Source: Vibrio maritimus (lineage in GTDB: Bacteria > Pseudomonadota > Gammaproteobacteria > Enterobacterales > Vibrionaceae). Taken from it: a DNA stretch of 64,000 bases. The notes beneath the pieces are model-generated. The model was not told the origin of the DNA and did no database searches. It saw only the letters and a list, made by a program, of their open reading frames with translations. Location: the NCBI GenBank assembly GCA_000755425.1, contig BBMT01000003.1, positions 248,001 through 312,000 of the forward strand, in the 5' to 3' direction. Made by a program: the position numbers and the translations under genes. Position 1 is the stretch's first letter. The number at the start of each line of letters is the position of its first letter. Of this stretch, positions 40,084-50,719 are shown piece after piece.

Positions 40084-41321
40084 TTAAGGCTTTAATTTAC
40101 CAACCAATACCCATAGTAATGCCAACATCGCAATGGCATACAACATTGCCAGCCCGATAGAAAACAATACGACGACACATAAAACCAGTGAAAGTACGGC
40201 GAGATTTTTACGCCATCCAGTCAGTAGTCGAACGGCACTCCACATTGCAAATAGATAAATAACAACAAAGATTCCGTTTGCTAGGGTTAGGAAGACATCA
40301 ATATCAATCTCAGACCAATAACCAAATAAACAAGAAACGGTGAGTGTTGCACCAACGATCAGCGTTGCGACTGTTGGAACGCCTTTAACCGAGACACGCG
40401 CAGCAGCGCTTGCTGGGCGATACTCACGGGCGAGTGACCAAATCATTCGTGACAAGCTTTGTGTGTAAAGGTTGATGGTCGCAAAACAGGCGAGAAAGCC
40501 AACAAGGCTGATCAGCATTTCGCCTGAGCACCATAAAGCTGCTCAGCAATAAATGGCACCGACGCTGTATTCAAGGCTTGTGTGCCAAAAGCATGATGCT
40601 CGAGAACCACAACAGAGAACACGTAGTAAACCGCACCAGCCAATAAGCAGCCCACCAATATCGCGATGGGATAGTCACGCTCTGGGCGCTTAAATTCTTC
40701 CCCCATATGAGCAAAGGCTTCAATACCGACAAAACACCAGAACATGACAGCAATAGCTTGAGTGATAGGCGCTATCTCGATAGCAGAGGTGGTCGAGGGT
40801 AGAAAGTCTGAGCTATTGATGTCGCTACTGGTTACGAAGCTAGCTACCAAAAGAATAATACCGATGGCAATAAAAGTCTGAAGACGGCTGGAGGATTTGC
40901 TGCCCGAAAAGTTAACCATCATAAGCAGCGCAACCACAAAAAGCTGTGAAGTGACAGGGTGGGACAAGAAACTGGGTAAAAACTGTTGAGCAAAACCGCC
41001 TGCAATCGCAATAGCAGCGGGTACGCCGACGGGAATAACGCTTATAAAAAGCAGAGCTATTGCTTTTTCCAGCCTAGAGCCAAAAGCTTGTCGGACGAAA
41101 AACGAAGCGCCACCGGCGTTAGGGTAGCGCTTGCCCAGCGAGGCAAACGTAATGGCTATCGGACAGATGGTAATAAGCAGTGCGCACCACGCCCAAAGAA
41201 TTTGCTCTCCCGCTATGCTGGCAGCGATAGCGGGCACCATAAATAGACCAGTACCCAGTAGAGTCGTGGACATTTGTCCTATGCCGCCAAGCAGCGTAAT
41301 TTCTTGTTTTAATTGCGACAT
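40084..41321 (-). CDS. yjeH: APC-family amino acid exporter, YjeH-like (frameshifted near 40513)
   Basis: The start MSQLKQEITLLGGIGQMSTT, then LLGTGLFMVPAIAA, follows the E. coli YjeH pattern closely. So do AFGSRLEKAIALLFISVIPV and VMFWCFVGIEAFAHMGEEFK. After GAQAK the frame breaks in an A-run near 40513; one extra A yields MLISLVGFLACFATINLYTQ. Restored length is 412 residues with about 12 spans. E. coli YjeH exports methionine and branched-chain amino acids. A similar role is likely here. Confidence 0.87.
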
Positions 41322-41440
41322 ATCTGAATTTTTACTGTTATCTATTGATGACTGAATGACACTCTAGCTTATTACTCACCAATAAAATTAACAAATTATT
41401 CATCGCTGATGTCGAATACGCGTCGCTCTGCTCTGCGTGG

Positions 41441-41782
41441 CTATTTTGAAGAGTAGAACGCCGCAACGTCACGCAAATCTTGCTCAGTTAAGTTCTGCAA
41501 CTGCGCTTTCATTAAGGCAGCCATAGCGCCAGAGCGTTCATCGTTTAAGTAGGCATTCATCGCATTAAACAAATACAAAGGATCTTGACCGTTTAGATTA
41601 GGGTAGCTAGCTTGGTTAGGCGCTCCATTTGGGTTATGGCAAAACACGCAACTAGGCGCTTTCATCTCACCAAGTTTGACATCACCAAATGGCGTTGTGC
41701 TCTCTTGGGAAGCGAGTGCTGAAGCGCTCGATAGCACCAGAGAAAAAGTAAGGCCGGTAATGACCTTGGAAAGTATGTTCAT
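41441..41782 (-). CDS. Periplasmic class I cytochrome c
   Basis: Intact 113 residues with signal peptide MNILSKVITGLTFSLVLSSA (cleavage near ALA-SQES). The single heme-binding motif is SCVFCHNPNG, with the distal Met probably in AYLNDERSGAMAALMKAQL. LTEQDLRDVAAFYSS is the usual C-terminal helix of cytochrome c553/c4-like proteins. It is a small periplasmic electron carrier. The partner is not evident from neighbours. Confidence 0.88.
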   Translation of the reverse strand: MNILSKVITGLTFSLVLSSASALASQESTTPFGDVKLGEMKAPSCVFCHNPNGAPNQASYPNLNGQDPLYLFNAMNAYLNDERSGAMAALMKAQLQNLTEQDLRDVAAFYSSK

Positions 41783-41798
41783 AAGGGCTCATAAAAGA

Positions 41799-41839
41799 CT
41801 TAACCTAGGCAACAAGATAAACCTTGCCCCTAGGTTAAG
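41799..41839 (-). terminator. Terminator hairpin of the threonine aldolase gene
   Basis: CTTAACCTAGG (41799-41809) and CCTAGGTTAAG (41829-41839) are perfect 11-bp complements, extended by GGCAA/TTGCC-type pairing in the loop. Read leftward, the stem is followed by TCTTTTATG. It lies downstream of ltaE and upstream of the cytochrome gene. Confidence 0.6.
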
Positions 41840-41920
41840 CTCAAGCATCTCAGGTAGAAATGCGAGGTTGATCTGTATCTTGGCCTAGTATTAACTAGCC
41901 TTATCACTATCCAAAATGAA

Positions 41921-42924
41921 TTAGACCAAAGCTGAAAGCTTCTCTAGCAATAAATCAATATCCTGGCTAGAAATATCTTTGTGCGTGACAAAGCGAACTG
42001 GATTGCTTGGTGAAATCGTAATGTCTTGCTGCGCCAGTTCTTTAGCGATCGCATCAATGTCTACGGATTCGGCCAACTTAGCAAACACAATGTTGGTTTG
42101 AACAAACTCAGTATTCACACTAAACCCAGGGATGGCATTCAAGCCTTCAGCCAGCTTTTTAGCATTGCTATGGTCTGTGGCGAGCTGAGCGACTTGTTCG
42201 GTCAATGCCAGCTTACCTGCCGCCGCCAAAATACCCGCTTGACGCATACCGCCACCCACCATTTTACGCAGTCGCCTTGCACGTTCGATAAAGCTTTGGA
42301 GCCAAGTAGCAAAGAACCAATAGGAGCGCCAAGTCCTTTGGATAAACAGATGGTCATAGAGTCAAAATGCTTGGCAATTTCAATCACATCAACGTCCAGT
42401 GCAACCGCTGCGTTGTAGACACGAGCGCCATCAAGGTGCAGGCTTAGACCGTGTTCATCAACGAATTTTCTTGCGTCAGCAAGGTAGGAAAGGGGGAGCA
42501 CTTTACCATTGATGGTGTTTTCAAGGCTGAGCAGCTTAGTGCGCGCAAAATGACTGTCGTCCGGCTTAATGGCAGCTTTAAGCTTACCAAAATCCAATGT
42601 GCCATCTGGGTTGTTTTCGATTGGTTGAGGTTGAATTGAGCCAAGCACTGCAGCGCCGCCTGCTTCGTACTTATAGTTATGTGCCTGCTGGCCACAAAGA
42701 TATTCGTCACCGCGTTGGCAGTGTGCCATCAATCCAAGAAGGTTTGCTTGCGTACCTGAGGTCGTAAACATGGCAGCTTCAAACCCGTGACGCTCCGCAG
42801 CCCAGGCTTCGAGTTCGTTTACGGTTGGGTCATCGCCGTACACATCATCGCCGACGGGCGCATTGGCCATAGCGTCGCGCATTGCTTGGGTAGGTTTGGT
42901 GACAGTGTCTGAGCGAAAGTCCAT
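41921..42924 (-). CDS. ltaE: Low-specificity L-threonine aldolase LtaE (frameshifted near 42292)
   Basis: PLP enzyme that splits L-threonine/L-allo-threonine to glycine and acetaldehyde. [40 protein letters not shown] and [20 protein letters not shown] are family hallmarks. The PLP lysine lies in [16 protein letters not shown]. After this, one base is missing near 42292; the other frame continues [20 protein letters not shown]. Restored length is 334 residues, as in E. coli. It lies 10 bp after the Nudix gene in the same direction, a probable two-gene operon. Confidence 0.92.
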
Positions 42925-42934
42925 TGAATCTCTC

Positions 42935-43453
42935 CTAAATGTATCGGCATAGCGAGGCTTTGCTTAAGCACGCTATGGTTTTTGCGTCGGTAATGGTACC
43001 GTCGATGATGTGTTGTTGTAGTTGTTTTAGTGACATTGTCACAAGTTCGATAACTTCATCGTCATCACACTGATACTGATCGCTTGGAGCAAGACCCTTG
43101 GCGATAAACAGATGCTGAATTTCGTCACAAAAGCCAGCCAATGGCGTCACTTGCCCAAGCGAAATCATCGTCTTGGCAGCATAGCCTGTTTCTTCAATCA
43201 ATTCTCTGTGAGCGCATTGTGTAGGATCTTCACCTAGCTCCATCGTGCCCGCAGGCAGTTCTAGTAGCCACTTTTTCAAAGACGGACGGTATTGATTGAG
43301 CAATAGCAGGTCTCCATTCTCTGTCACCGGGAGTATTACCGCAGCGCCCGGATGTTTAATAGTGGTGTGAGTAATGGTTTGCTGGTTGGGTAGAGTGACT
43401 TGCTCCTCAATGAGTGAAATCGACTTCCATTGGTGAAGGATTTTGTGAGTCAT
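42935..43453 (-). CDS. Nudix hydrolase (ADP-ribose pyrophosphatase-like)
   Basis: I start at ATG 43453 ([20 protein letters not shown]) because GGAAGC lies upstream; longer in-frame starts have no such site. The 172-residue product has a complete Nudix box from G of [10 protein letters not shown] through [10 protein letters not shown]. Preceding it, [20 protein letters not shown], then LLELPAG, is typical of ADP-sugar pyrophosphatases. It probably hydrolyses a nucleoside diphosphate sugar using Mg2+. Upstream gene of a likely operon with ltaE. Confidence 0.87.
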   Translation of the reverse strand: MTHKILHQWKSISLIEEQVTLPNQQTITHTTIKHPGAAVILPVTENGDLLLLNQYRPSLKKWLLELPAGTMELGEDPTQCAHRELIEETGYAAKTMISLGQVTPLAGFCDEIQHLFIAKGLAPSDQYQCDDDEVIELVTMSLKQLQQHIIDGTITDAKTIACLSKASLCRYI

Positions 43454-43646
43454 AAAGCTTCCGTGACTTCGATGTTGAACGCGTAATATGAGCATACAAA
43501 CTATCAAATGTCGATGGGCAAACTGATAGGAATATTGGGTTTTGGAAGTGTATCGAAAATGAAATCTCTGATTGCTCCACTATTTTGAATCAGCAAGTTT
43601 CTGTATATCAGAGTGTTCGAGCGGTTTTAGTCGAGGTAAGACAGGC

Positions 43647-45140
43647 GTGTTAGGGGCAGACGGGTTAAATTTAGCATTAATGGTGGCAGAGTCGGGCATG
43701 ATCGATTCCGCTGTCCGTGAAATCATGCAGCACACAGAACTCATGGGACTTGGAAACGAAGACAGCGTCAAACAAAGCCTGACTGCGTCTATGGCGAAGT
43801 GGACGCAGAGTGTGAAACGTAAGCTCGTTAAAACACAGCAAACTGACTCCATTCAAGCTGAGCTAAACCTATATCAATATGCTGTCTACCTCACTGAATC
43901 TGAGTTCGAGCAGAACTTGGAAGACATTATTACTAAGCTCCCGCAGGATTCGCTATTCCGTGACAAAGCCAATCAGCTTTTAGCCTCCAAGCATACTTAC
44001 CCTAGTTCTTTGTTCGCTCGTCAGTTCTGTATGCAATGGTATGAGAGTTTAAAAGGTGCGGTGGAAGACAAGCAGCAAGTGACGCTAGATCAGCAAAAAT
44101 CTCGCTTCTTAAAGCAGCTCTATCAACGTATCGACACCCTTAAAGATATGGAAAACCTGACCCTGTCAGGCGAAAACGCGCAACTTGGGCGTTTGTGGGA
44201 TTTGGCAGGCGCTGAGCTAACCAAACAAGATTGGAAGTCGATTGAGCAGACTGCGGACTACCTTGCCAAGCACAGCGAACTCACTGCGATTGCGGATAAA
44301 TTGGGTCGAATGGCAGAAGAGGTCGATGCGCCTGAGCTCAACCGAGTTGAGAGTCATGATGATGTTGTCGTTGAAGAAAAGTCGGACTTTGCGACGGACG
44401 ATATCGTGGGTATTCATGCTAGTAACGACATCAATAAACTGCTGCCGAATGAAACCATGTATCTTGCTTATCCTGAGCTTGAAACGGTGTTTTATCAGCA
44501 CTTGGTGGAAAAGCGCCTATTGACCTATAAAGCTGAAGGGAAGCAGCGCACTATTCGACAATTACACGCGCCCACGCAGTCGCATGGAGAAGCGACCAAA
44601 GAGAAAGGGGCGATGTTGATTGCGGTCGATGTTTCAGGTTCAATGCAAGGTGCCCCAGAGAAATCCGCGAAGGCAATGGCCTACGCATTGATGAAAATGG
44701 CGGCAGAACAGCAGCGTGAATGTCATGTCATTTTGTTCTCATCTACCTTTATTACCTATGATTTATCTGGCTCCCAAGGACTGAAAGAAGCGTGCGATTT
44801 TCTATCCTATACCTTTAAGGGTGGTACTGATTTAAGCAAGGTACTCAACTATGCTGTCGATGTTATGCAGGGTGATCAGTATAAGAATGCAGACTTGCTT
44901 GTGATTTCCGATTTCATTGCGCCGAAACAAGAGCAGGATACGATGGAAAACATGCTCTCTCTAAAAGGACGCTACAACCGTTTCCACTCTTTGTGCCTGT
45001 CTAAGTATGGCAATCCAGAGGTACTATCCCTGTTTGATAGCCAATGGCGTTACCACCCAAGTCTTATGGGTAAAATTGTCAAAAAGCCGACCTTGGGTTT
45101 TCATCGCGCTAAACAAGCTTTCTCTCATACTTTTGGCTAA
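43647..45140 (+). CDS. ViaA-like VWA domain protein, copy 1 (upstream of ravA)
   Basis: 497 residues from GTG 43647. This start is chosen because MLGADGLNLALMVAESG matches the beginning of copy 2 and the E. coli ViaA pattern MLTLDTLNVMLAVSEEG; the open frame extends back to 43572 without homologous content. The N-terminal helical region precedes a VWA domain. Its MIDAS motif is intact (AVDVSGSMQG, near residue 328), with the downstream Thr in FKGGTDLSK and Asp in VISDFIAP. ViaA proteins stimulate RavA ATPase and modulate respiratory-complex and aminoglycoside phenotypes in E. coli. It ends 172 bp before ravA. Confidence 0.85.
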   Translation: MLGADGLNLALMVAESGMIDSAVREIMQHTELMGLGNEDSVKQSLTASMAKWTQSVKRKLVKTQQTDSIQAELNLYQYAVYLTESEFEQNLEDIITKLPQDSLFRDKANQLLASKHTYPSSLFARQFCMQWYESLKGAVEDKQQVTLDQQKSRFLKQLYQRIDTLKDMENLTLSGENAQLGRLWDLAGAELTKQDWKSIEQTADYLAKHSELTAIADKLGRMAEEVDAPELNRVESHDDVVVEEKSDFATDDIVGIHASNDINKLLPNETMYLAYPELETVFYQHLVEKRLLTYKAEGKQRTIRQLHAPTQSHGEATKEKGAMLIAVDVSGSMQGAPEKSAKAMAYALMKMAAEQQRECHVILFSSTFITYDLSGSQGLKEACDFLSYTFKGGTDLSKVLNYAVDVMQGDQYKNADLLVISDFIAPKQEQDTMENMLSLKGRYNRFHSLCLSKYGNPEVLSLFDSQWRYHPSLMGKIVKKPTLGFHRAKQAFSHTFG

Positions 45141-45312
45141 TATCGACGGCATGGATTGCCGTTTATTTCGTCATAATCTAAATAAAATCAATGTGATAAA
45201 AATGCGTTATGAGATCGGGGTTAAAAATATGCCTGCAAAAGATCTTGTAACAAAATGATAACAAATGTATAAATTTACTATGCATCTAAATTTTGTGCTC
45301 TGAGGTATTGGC

Positions 45313-46973
45313 ATGATTAAGCCACTGTAGTTTCACACGCTGACAAAGCGTTGCTTTCAGAACGAATTAACAAACTCGCCTCAGCACTCTCTGATGGTGT
45401 ATACGAGCGTGAAGAGACCATCAAACTCTGCCTACTAGCTGCCTTGGCTGGCGAGAGTGTTTTTCTGTTGGGGCCTCCAGGTATCGCCAAGAGCTTAATT
45501 GCTAAACGTCTTATCCAAGCCTTTGATAATAGTAGCTACTTTGAGTACTTGATGACACGTTTCTCGACACCAGAAGAAGTTTTCGGTCCTCTTAGTATTC
45601 AAGAGCTTAAAGATAATGGTCGCTATTTACGACTCACTGAAGGTTACCTACCAACTGCGCAGGTCGTGTTTTTAGATGAGATTTGGAAAGCGGGTCCTGC
45701 GATTTTGAATACGCTACTCACTGTAGTGAATGAAAAGACATTTAAAAACGGTAGCGATATTGAAAAAGTACCAATGCGTCTGTTGGTGTCGGCTTCTAAT
45801 GAGTTGCCAGATGAAGATAGCGGGCTAGAGGCGCTCTACGATCGTATGCTGGTGCGCATCTTTGTTAATCGCATTCAGAACAAACAGAACTTCAAATCCA
45901 TGCTGACGGTTGGCACATCGGAAGAAGCAAAAATTCCTGAAGGCCTCGCCATTACTGATGATGAATACCATCAGTGGCAGCGGGAGCTTAATGACGTCAA
46001 GCTTAGTGATGATGTTTTTGAAAAGCTATTCCAACTCAAGACCATGCTTGAAGCAGCAGCGGAAGAGCATCGCTCCACCTTGTCTGAGGCGGATCTCTAT
46101 GTATCCGATCGACGCTGGAAAAAAGCCGTCAAACTGCTCAAAGCGAGCGCGTTCTTTAATGGCCGCGACAGTGTTAACCCGCTAGATTTGCTGTTACTGC
46201 AAGACTGTCTCTGGAACAGTCCTGAGTCACTAGAGATAGTACGCACCGTTATTAAAGAATTCGCCTTGAAGCATGCCTTTGACCAACAAGAAGTGTTCCA
46301 ACAAATTGAAGAAGGCAAAGAGCAACTGGCCGATATTCAAGAGGAAATTGAAGCTGAGTTTGCTATGCCACTTTCAATGGAAGCAGGCTCTGGTCTTCTT
46401 CGCAAAGATATCTATCAATATGACATCAGTAACGCAAAATCATACAAAGTCGGTGCCGCCACTGACTTGGTGAAGTTGGTGTTGCTTCAAAGCAATATGT
46501 CGGTCTCTGAGAGTGAAAAAGGTGACAGCCGCTGGGTGTATATCGCTAAAGATGAGCTCAGCCGAGCGATCAAAGAGGGCGGCAGTGAAGTCTATGGCTA
46601 TGTTAACCAAAATACCCACCTCTGCCGTTTAAGACTCGACATAAATGCGTCTAGTCATTTGGTTATTAAAGACATCGCCAACCGCTCTGTTTTAGCAACC
46701 TTGGTCACAACAAACGGTCTTGATGAAGCAATGCTGCAAGAGTGGGTGACAAAGTCTGAACAAGTACTGGTTCAAATTAAACACGCTGAGCATCACTTAC
46801 GTTCAGTGCGTTCTAAGTTTCATGGTGCACTGCCTCACGGCTTTATTCAGCCTGACATTCCAACGGAAATGGAAGTCAGCATTCAAAATGTGACACAAAC
46901 ACTTGAGTCGACCAGCGTGGAAGCTGAAAAAGCAGTCGCTCGAATTAAGGGACTAGAAACCTTTTTTGCTTAA
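45313..46973 (+). CDS. ravA: MoxR-family AAA+ ATPase RavA (apparent frameshift near 45320)
   Basis: AAA+ core with Walker A GPPGIAKSLIAKRL, LMTRFSTPEEVFGPLSIQEL, Walker B VVFLDEIWKAGPAILNTLL, sensor 1 VSASNELPDEDSGLEALYDR and sensor 2 region VSDRRWKKAVKLLKASAFF. The C-terminal LARA-like and coiled-coil arms follow (EEGKEQLADIQEEIEAEFA). The long open frame starts at TTG 45351. Adding one A at 45319-45320 gives a better start, ATG 45313: MIKATVVSHADKALLSERIN, total 553 residues. This is longer than E. coli RavA (498). It probably works with one or both flanking ViaA proteins. Confidence 0.9.
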
Positions 46974-47030
46974 AGAGGCGTGACAACGCCATGGAAGTTT
47001 TAAGGGTTAATATATCGAACGGAGGCAGTG

Positions 47031-48474
47031 ATGCTGGGAGCAGATGGTTAAACCTCGCGTTGATGGTTGCCGAGTCAGGACTTATTGACTCGGCAGTGAA
47101 TGATTTAATGGCGCGCTCACAAGTGCTGGCGGTTAGTGAAAATCGCGGTATGCGTAGCTCCGTTAAAAACCATCTGCTCAAATGGCGCGGTTCAGTGAAA
47201 AAACGCATGACGCGCGTCTGTGAAACTGAACGCTTTCAACAAGAGCTCACCTTGTATCAAGAGGTGATCCATTGGGACGAAGCGACCTTTTTCGAACGTA
47301 TTCCTAGCGTAGTCAAAAAGTTAGAGTGGCACTCAGCATTTTATCTTCAAGCCAGAAGACTCCTGGAGAAAAACAAGTCCGTCAACAATCCCATGTTCCC
47401 ACGTTATTTTTGTGATCTCTGGTACAAGAGCCTTGCTGATGCCATCAAACAGGCGGAAGTCTCTGAGCTTGAAGCGAGCAAAGAGAAGTTCTTGGCCGAT
47501 TTGTATCAACGGATGGAAACCATCAAGGATATGGATACGGTCACTCAGCAGGGCGATGAAGCTACCATGGGACGGCTGTGGGATATGGCTGCCGCCAAAC
47601 TGACCAAAACCGACCTAAAAACCATGCACAGTCACGCTGAGTTTCTTAAAAAGAATGGCGCATTGAAGCAAATCGCAGAACAACTTGGCCGCATGGCGAG
47701 TGAGCAAGATGATCCTGAGCTAAACAAAGCGCAGGCAGACAATGTAGAAATGGTCGAAGAGCAAAGTGATGAAGCGACCGATGATATTGTTGGTATTCAC
47801 GAATCAGACGATCTAAACAAATTGCTTCCCAATGAAACCATGTTCCTTGCTTATCCAGAGCTAGAAGTTGTGTTCTACAAACACTTGGCTGACAAGCGTT
47901 TGATGAACTACAAAACACAAGGCAAATCAAGAACACTGAAGAAAGTTCGCACTACTGCACCCGACAATAGTAAAGTCGAGCTTGAGAAAGGTCCATTCAT
48001 CGTTTGTATTGACGCTTCAGGCTCAATGAGTGGCTTTCCAGAGCAGTGCGCAAAAGCCATGGCTTATGCATTAATGCAAATCGCTTGGCAGAAGAGCGGG
48101 AGTGCTATGTGATTTTATTCTCAACCACACACATCACTTATGAACTTACCAAACAAGACGGTCTTCGTGAGGCGGCAGACTTTCTCAGTTACTCTTTCCA
48201 TGGGGGCACCGATCTTGAACCCGTATTAGAAAAATCCATCGATTTAATGCAATCCGATACCTATAGAAATGCCGACATGGTCGTAATTTCGGATTTCATT
48301 GCGCCAGAGCAGTCAGAAGAGCTTGTTGGAAAAGTCGAGGATCTTAAATCGCGCAAGAACCGCTTTCACGCAATCAACCTGTCAAAGTATGGCAACCCGT
48401 CGCTGATGAGTATGTTTGACCACTGTTGGTCGTATCATCCAACTTTGGTTGGACGTTTAATGAAGGCGTGGTAG
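47031..48474 (+). CDS. viaA: ViaA-like VWA domain protein, copy 2 (two frameshifts)
   Basis: ATG 47031 follows GGAGGCAGTG and reads MLGAD. A base is missing near 47046, then GLNLALMVAESGLIDSAVND continues. A second base is missing near 48084, where MQIA should be followed by LAEERECYVILFSTTHITYE. The VWA MIDAS is intact (PFIVCIDASGSMSGFPEQCA), as are FHGGTDLEP and VISDFIAPEQ. The sequence around MIDAS is closer to E. coli ViaA than copy 1 is. Restored length is 481 residues. It lies 57 bp after ravA, the normal ravA-viaA order. Confidence 0.85.
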
Positions 48475-48566
48475 ACGTTTGATTAATGGCGGTTTGAGGC
48501 TTTCGCTGAAAAGTCCACCATATTGGTGCTAAAGTCAGCGAACAAACATTTTTTTCGAGTTTTTGT

Positions 48567-48594
48567 TTGACTAATTTTCTCATATCCGTAAAGT
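48567..48594 (+). promoter_or_regulatory. Sigma-70 promoter of tRNA-Cys copy 1
   Basis: TTGACT (48567-48572), 16-bp spacer, TAAAGT (48589-48594), about 48 bp before the tRNA. The same architecture, with TTGACG and TAAAGT, is found before the second tRNA cluster. Confidence 0.65.
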
Positions 48595-48641
48595 ATGCCT
48601 CGAACACGGCGAGAGAGCTTCTCTAACGTGTTGAAAAGAAA

Positions 48642-48715
48642 GGCGCCTTGGCAGAGTGGCTATGCAGCGGATTGCAAATCCGTGGACCTCGGTTCGACTC
48701 CGGGAGGCGCCTCCA
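48642..48715 (+). tRNA. tRNA-Cys (GCA), copy 1
   Basis: 74-nt cloverleaf with encoded CCA. The acceptor stem GGCGCCT pairs with AGGCGCC, the anticodon loop is TTGCAAA in the arm CGGATTGCAAATCCG, and the T arm is CGGTTCGACTCCG. It has its own promoter and a hairpin (AAGCCCCGAC/GTCGGGGCTT, 48724-48748) after it. Confidence 0.97.
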
Positions 48716-48722
48716 TTATTCA

Positions 48723-48749
48723 GAAGCCCCGACATTATGTCGGGGCTTC
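48723..48749. terminator. Hairpin after tRNA-Cys copy 1
   Basis: GAAGCCCCGAC pairs with GTCGGGGCTTC around a 5-base loop. It lies between tRNA-Cys and the convergent photolyase gene. Confidence 0.7.
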
Positions 48750-48774
48750 GTCGTTTCTGACTCCCAATAAAAAA

Positions 48775-50228
48775 TTAATCGGGTCGGACGTGCCTAGCGA
48801 GTATTCGTTTAGATTCCTGTTTTACATCCAAACGTCGCTTAAAGCCCCAAAGTCTCTCACGCGCTGATTTGCTCGATTCGTCTAGGTCTATTACTGGATT
48901 GAGGTAAGGACTGTCTTCTGGCAGTTGATACATTTGTGCTTCGAGGCCGGTGAGTTTCCATGGTTCAAAGAGTAGCGGAGGGGGCACAGATGCCAACTCC
49001 GGTATCCAAAGGTGTATGAAGTATCCATCGGGGTCATGTTCAATCGCTTGTTTGGTTGGATTGTAGATTCGAATGGTATTGGTACCCGTTACGCCAGCTT
49101 GCATTTGGAATTGTGGGTAGTGGATACCGGGTTCAAAGTCCAAAAATAGCCGTGCTAAATGCTTCACGCCGTGTTCCCAATGGATATTTAAATGATGGGT
49201 TAAAAAGCTCACCAACATGGCGCGCATTCGAAAATTAATGTAACCCGTGGCATTCAGACAACGCATGCAGGCATCAACCAGCGGGTAACCGGTGTTGCCT
49301 CTTTTCCATGCATCCAGTTTTGTTGGATCGTTATCGTATTTTAGATGCTCATACGCTCGGTTTACTGGGCGAAACTCCATCTCTGCTTCTGACTCAAACT
49401 TCTGGATAAAGTGACAATGCCAGTGCAGGCGTGAAGAAAGGGCGATCAAGCTGCGTCTAAATCCCTTCACGTTCCAGTGAGAAAGGAGTGCCTGATAGAC
49501 TTCTCTCAACGAGATGTTTCCCCATGCAAGATAGGGGAGAGTCGCGTGCAGGCGCTTCGACTCTCTAAAGGTTTGGATATCTGATAGTAATAGTGACGAC
49601 CTCGATCTTGAAAGAAGCTCTCCAGTGTTTGCCATGCTAGCGTTGAACCTCCTGTTTGTATTCCCTTTTTCCTGGATTTCCAAGATGCGGGTGTAAGATC
49701 TTCCTCATCGAAGTCTACGAGCTCTAAAGGAATGAGTGAACCGTGTTCAATGTCTGGAGATTCGATTGGCTCTCTCATTACCGTTTTCCAATGTGCATCC
49801 CAATTGGCTCTATCGATGGCACCTCTAACAACTGCTCCATAGGGACTCTCATGCCAATGGATATGCGCATTCTTGAACCATGCAGCTAATGCTCTATCTC
49901 TTGCAAACGTTACCTCAAGGCCAACTTCTTGGTAGGAATAAACGCTATTGATTCTGAATCGTTTGTTGAGCTCGCGGAAAGCATCCAAGGCCGATTTGAA
50001 CAAAACCACCAGTTTGGTATTGCTGTTTAACAGAGTCTGATTCATGTCATTGATCGATTGCCACACGAAGCGCCAATGCCGCTCATCGTAGTGATCATCG
50101 CTGAGCAACTCAGGTTCAAATAAATAGAGTAGAAGAGTGGGTGTGTTGTCTGCTAACGCTAGATTCATTGGCTGGTGGTCAGTTAAACGCAAATCCCTTT
50201 TAAACCAAACTATGTTGATGTTTTTCAT
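48775..50228 (-). CDS. Photolyase/cryptochrome family flavoprotein (frameshifted near 49534)
   Basis: The N-terminal antenna domain begins [20 protein letters not shown]. The FAD-binding helical domain is recognised by [60 protein letters not shown] and [13 protein letters not shown]. One C is missing in the C-run at 49534-49537; the second frame reads [20 protein letters not shown]. Restored length is 484 residues. Family members repair UV pyrimidine dimers using light or act as blue-light receptors. The conserved FAD pocket and RIYNP segment support photolyase activity but do not settle CPD versus other lesion specificity. Confidence 0.88.
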
Positions 50229-50305
50229 ACATTGTCCTCGTCACCTAACGTGTTACGAAACACAAATAGATAAGTTCAGTACTGAGAGATTGAGAGTAGC
50301 CGCTT

Positions 50306-50551
50306 ATGGCAGAAGTGTTGATAGTGCTGATTATTTTCAGCGCCATTTTTGGCCGCGGATTGTTACGCTCTTTTTACTGTCATCGAGAGAAAATGCGCGC
50401 GATTGAGCTCCATAACTCTTCGGCGGATAGGAAATGTGAAAATAGTGAGTTATTAGAGAAAGTGGACAGGCTTTCAGAGCGTGTCGAAGTGCTAGAAAAA
50501 ATAATCACGGACGAGAAACATCAGCTTGATCGCAAGATAGCAAACCTATAG
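50306..50551 (+). CDS. Small PspB-like membrane protein with coiled coil
   Basis: 81 residues: one N-terminal membrane span (VLIVLIIFSAIFGRGLL), a basic stretch (YCHREKMRAIE) and a C-terminal heptad-like helix (SELLEKVDRLSERVEVLEKI). The layout and the LEKI-like helix resemble PspB, the envelope-stress adaptor, but no pspA/pspC genes are nearby. Start ATG 50306 has a GAGAG site upstream. The relation to PspB is tentative. Confidence 0.6.
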   Translation: MAEVLIVLIIFSAIFGRGLLRSFYCHREKMRAIELHNSSADRKCENSELLEKVDRLSERVEVLEKIITDEKHQLDRKIANL

Positions 50552-50638
50552 TTTGCTGTAAATATCGACGAATTGTTCGTGCTTCATACCGTAAAGTTCG
50601 CTATTTAATCACTTGATTCATAAAGTGAAAAATACCTG

Positions 50639-50666
50639 TTGACGGGAAATCTCAATCCGTTAAAGT
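50639..50666 (+). promoter_or_regulatory. Promoter of the tRNA-Gly/Leu/Cys cluster
   Basis: TTGACG (50639-50644), 16-bp spacer, TAAAGT (50661-50666), identical in layout to the promoter before tRNA-Cys copy 1. Confidence 0.7.
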
Positions 50667-50719
50667 ACAACTCGTTCTCACGGGGAAGCCCGCTGAAACG
50701 AAGTCTGAAAAGACTAAAT

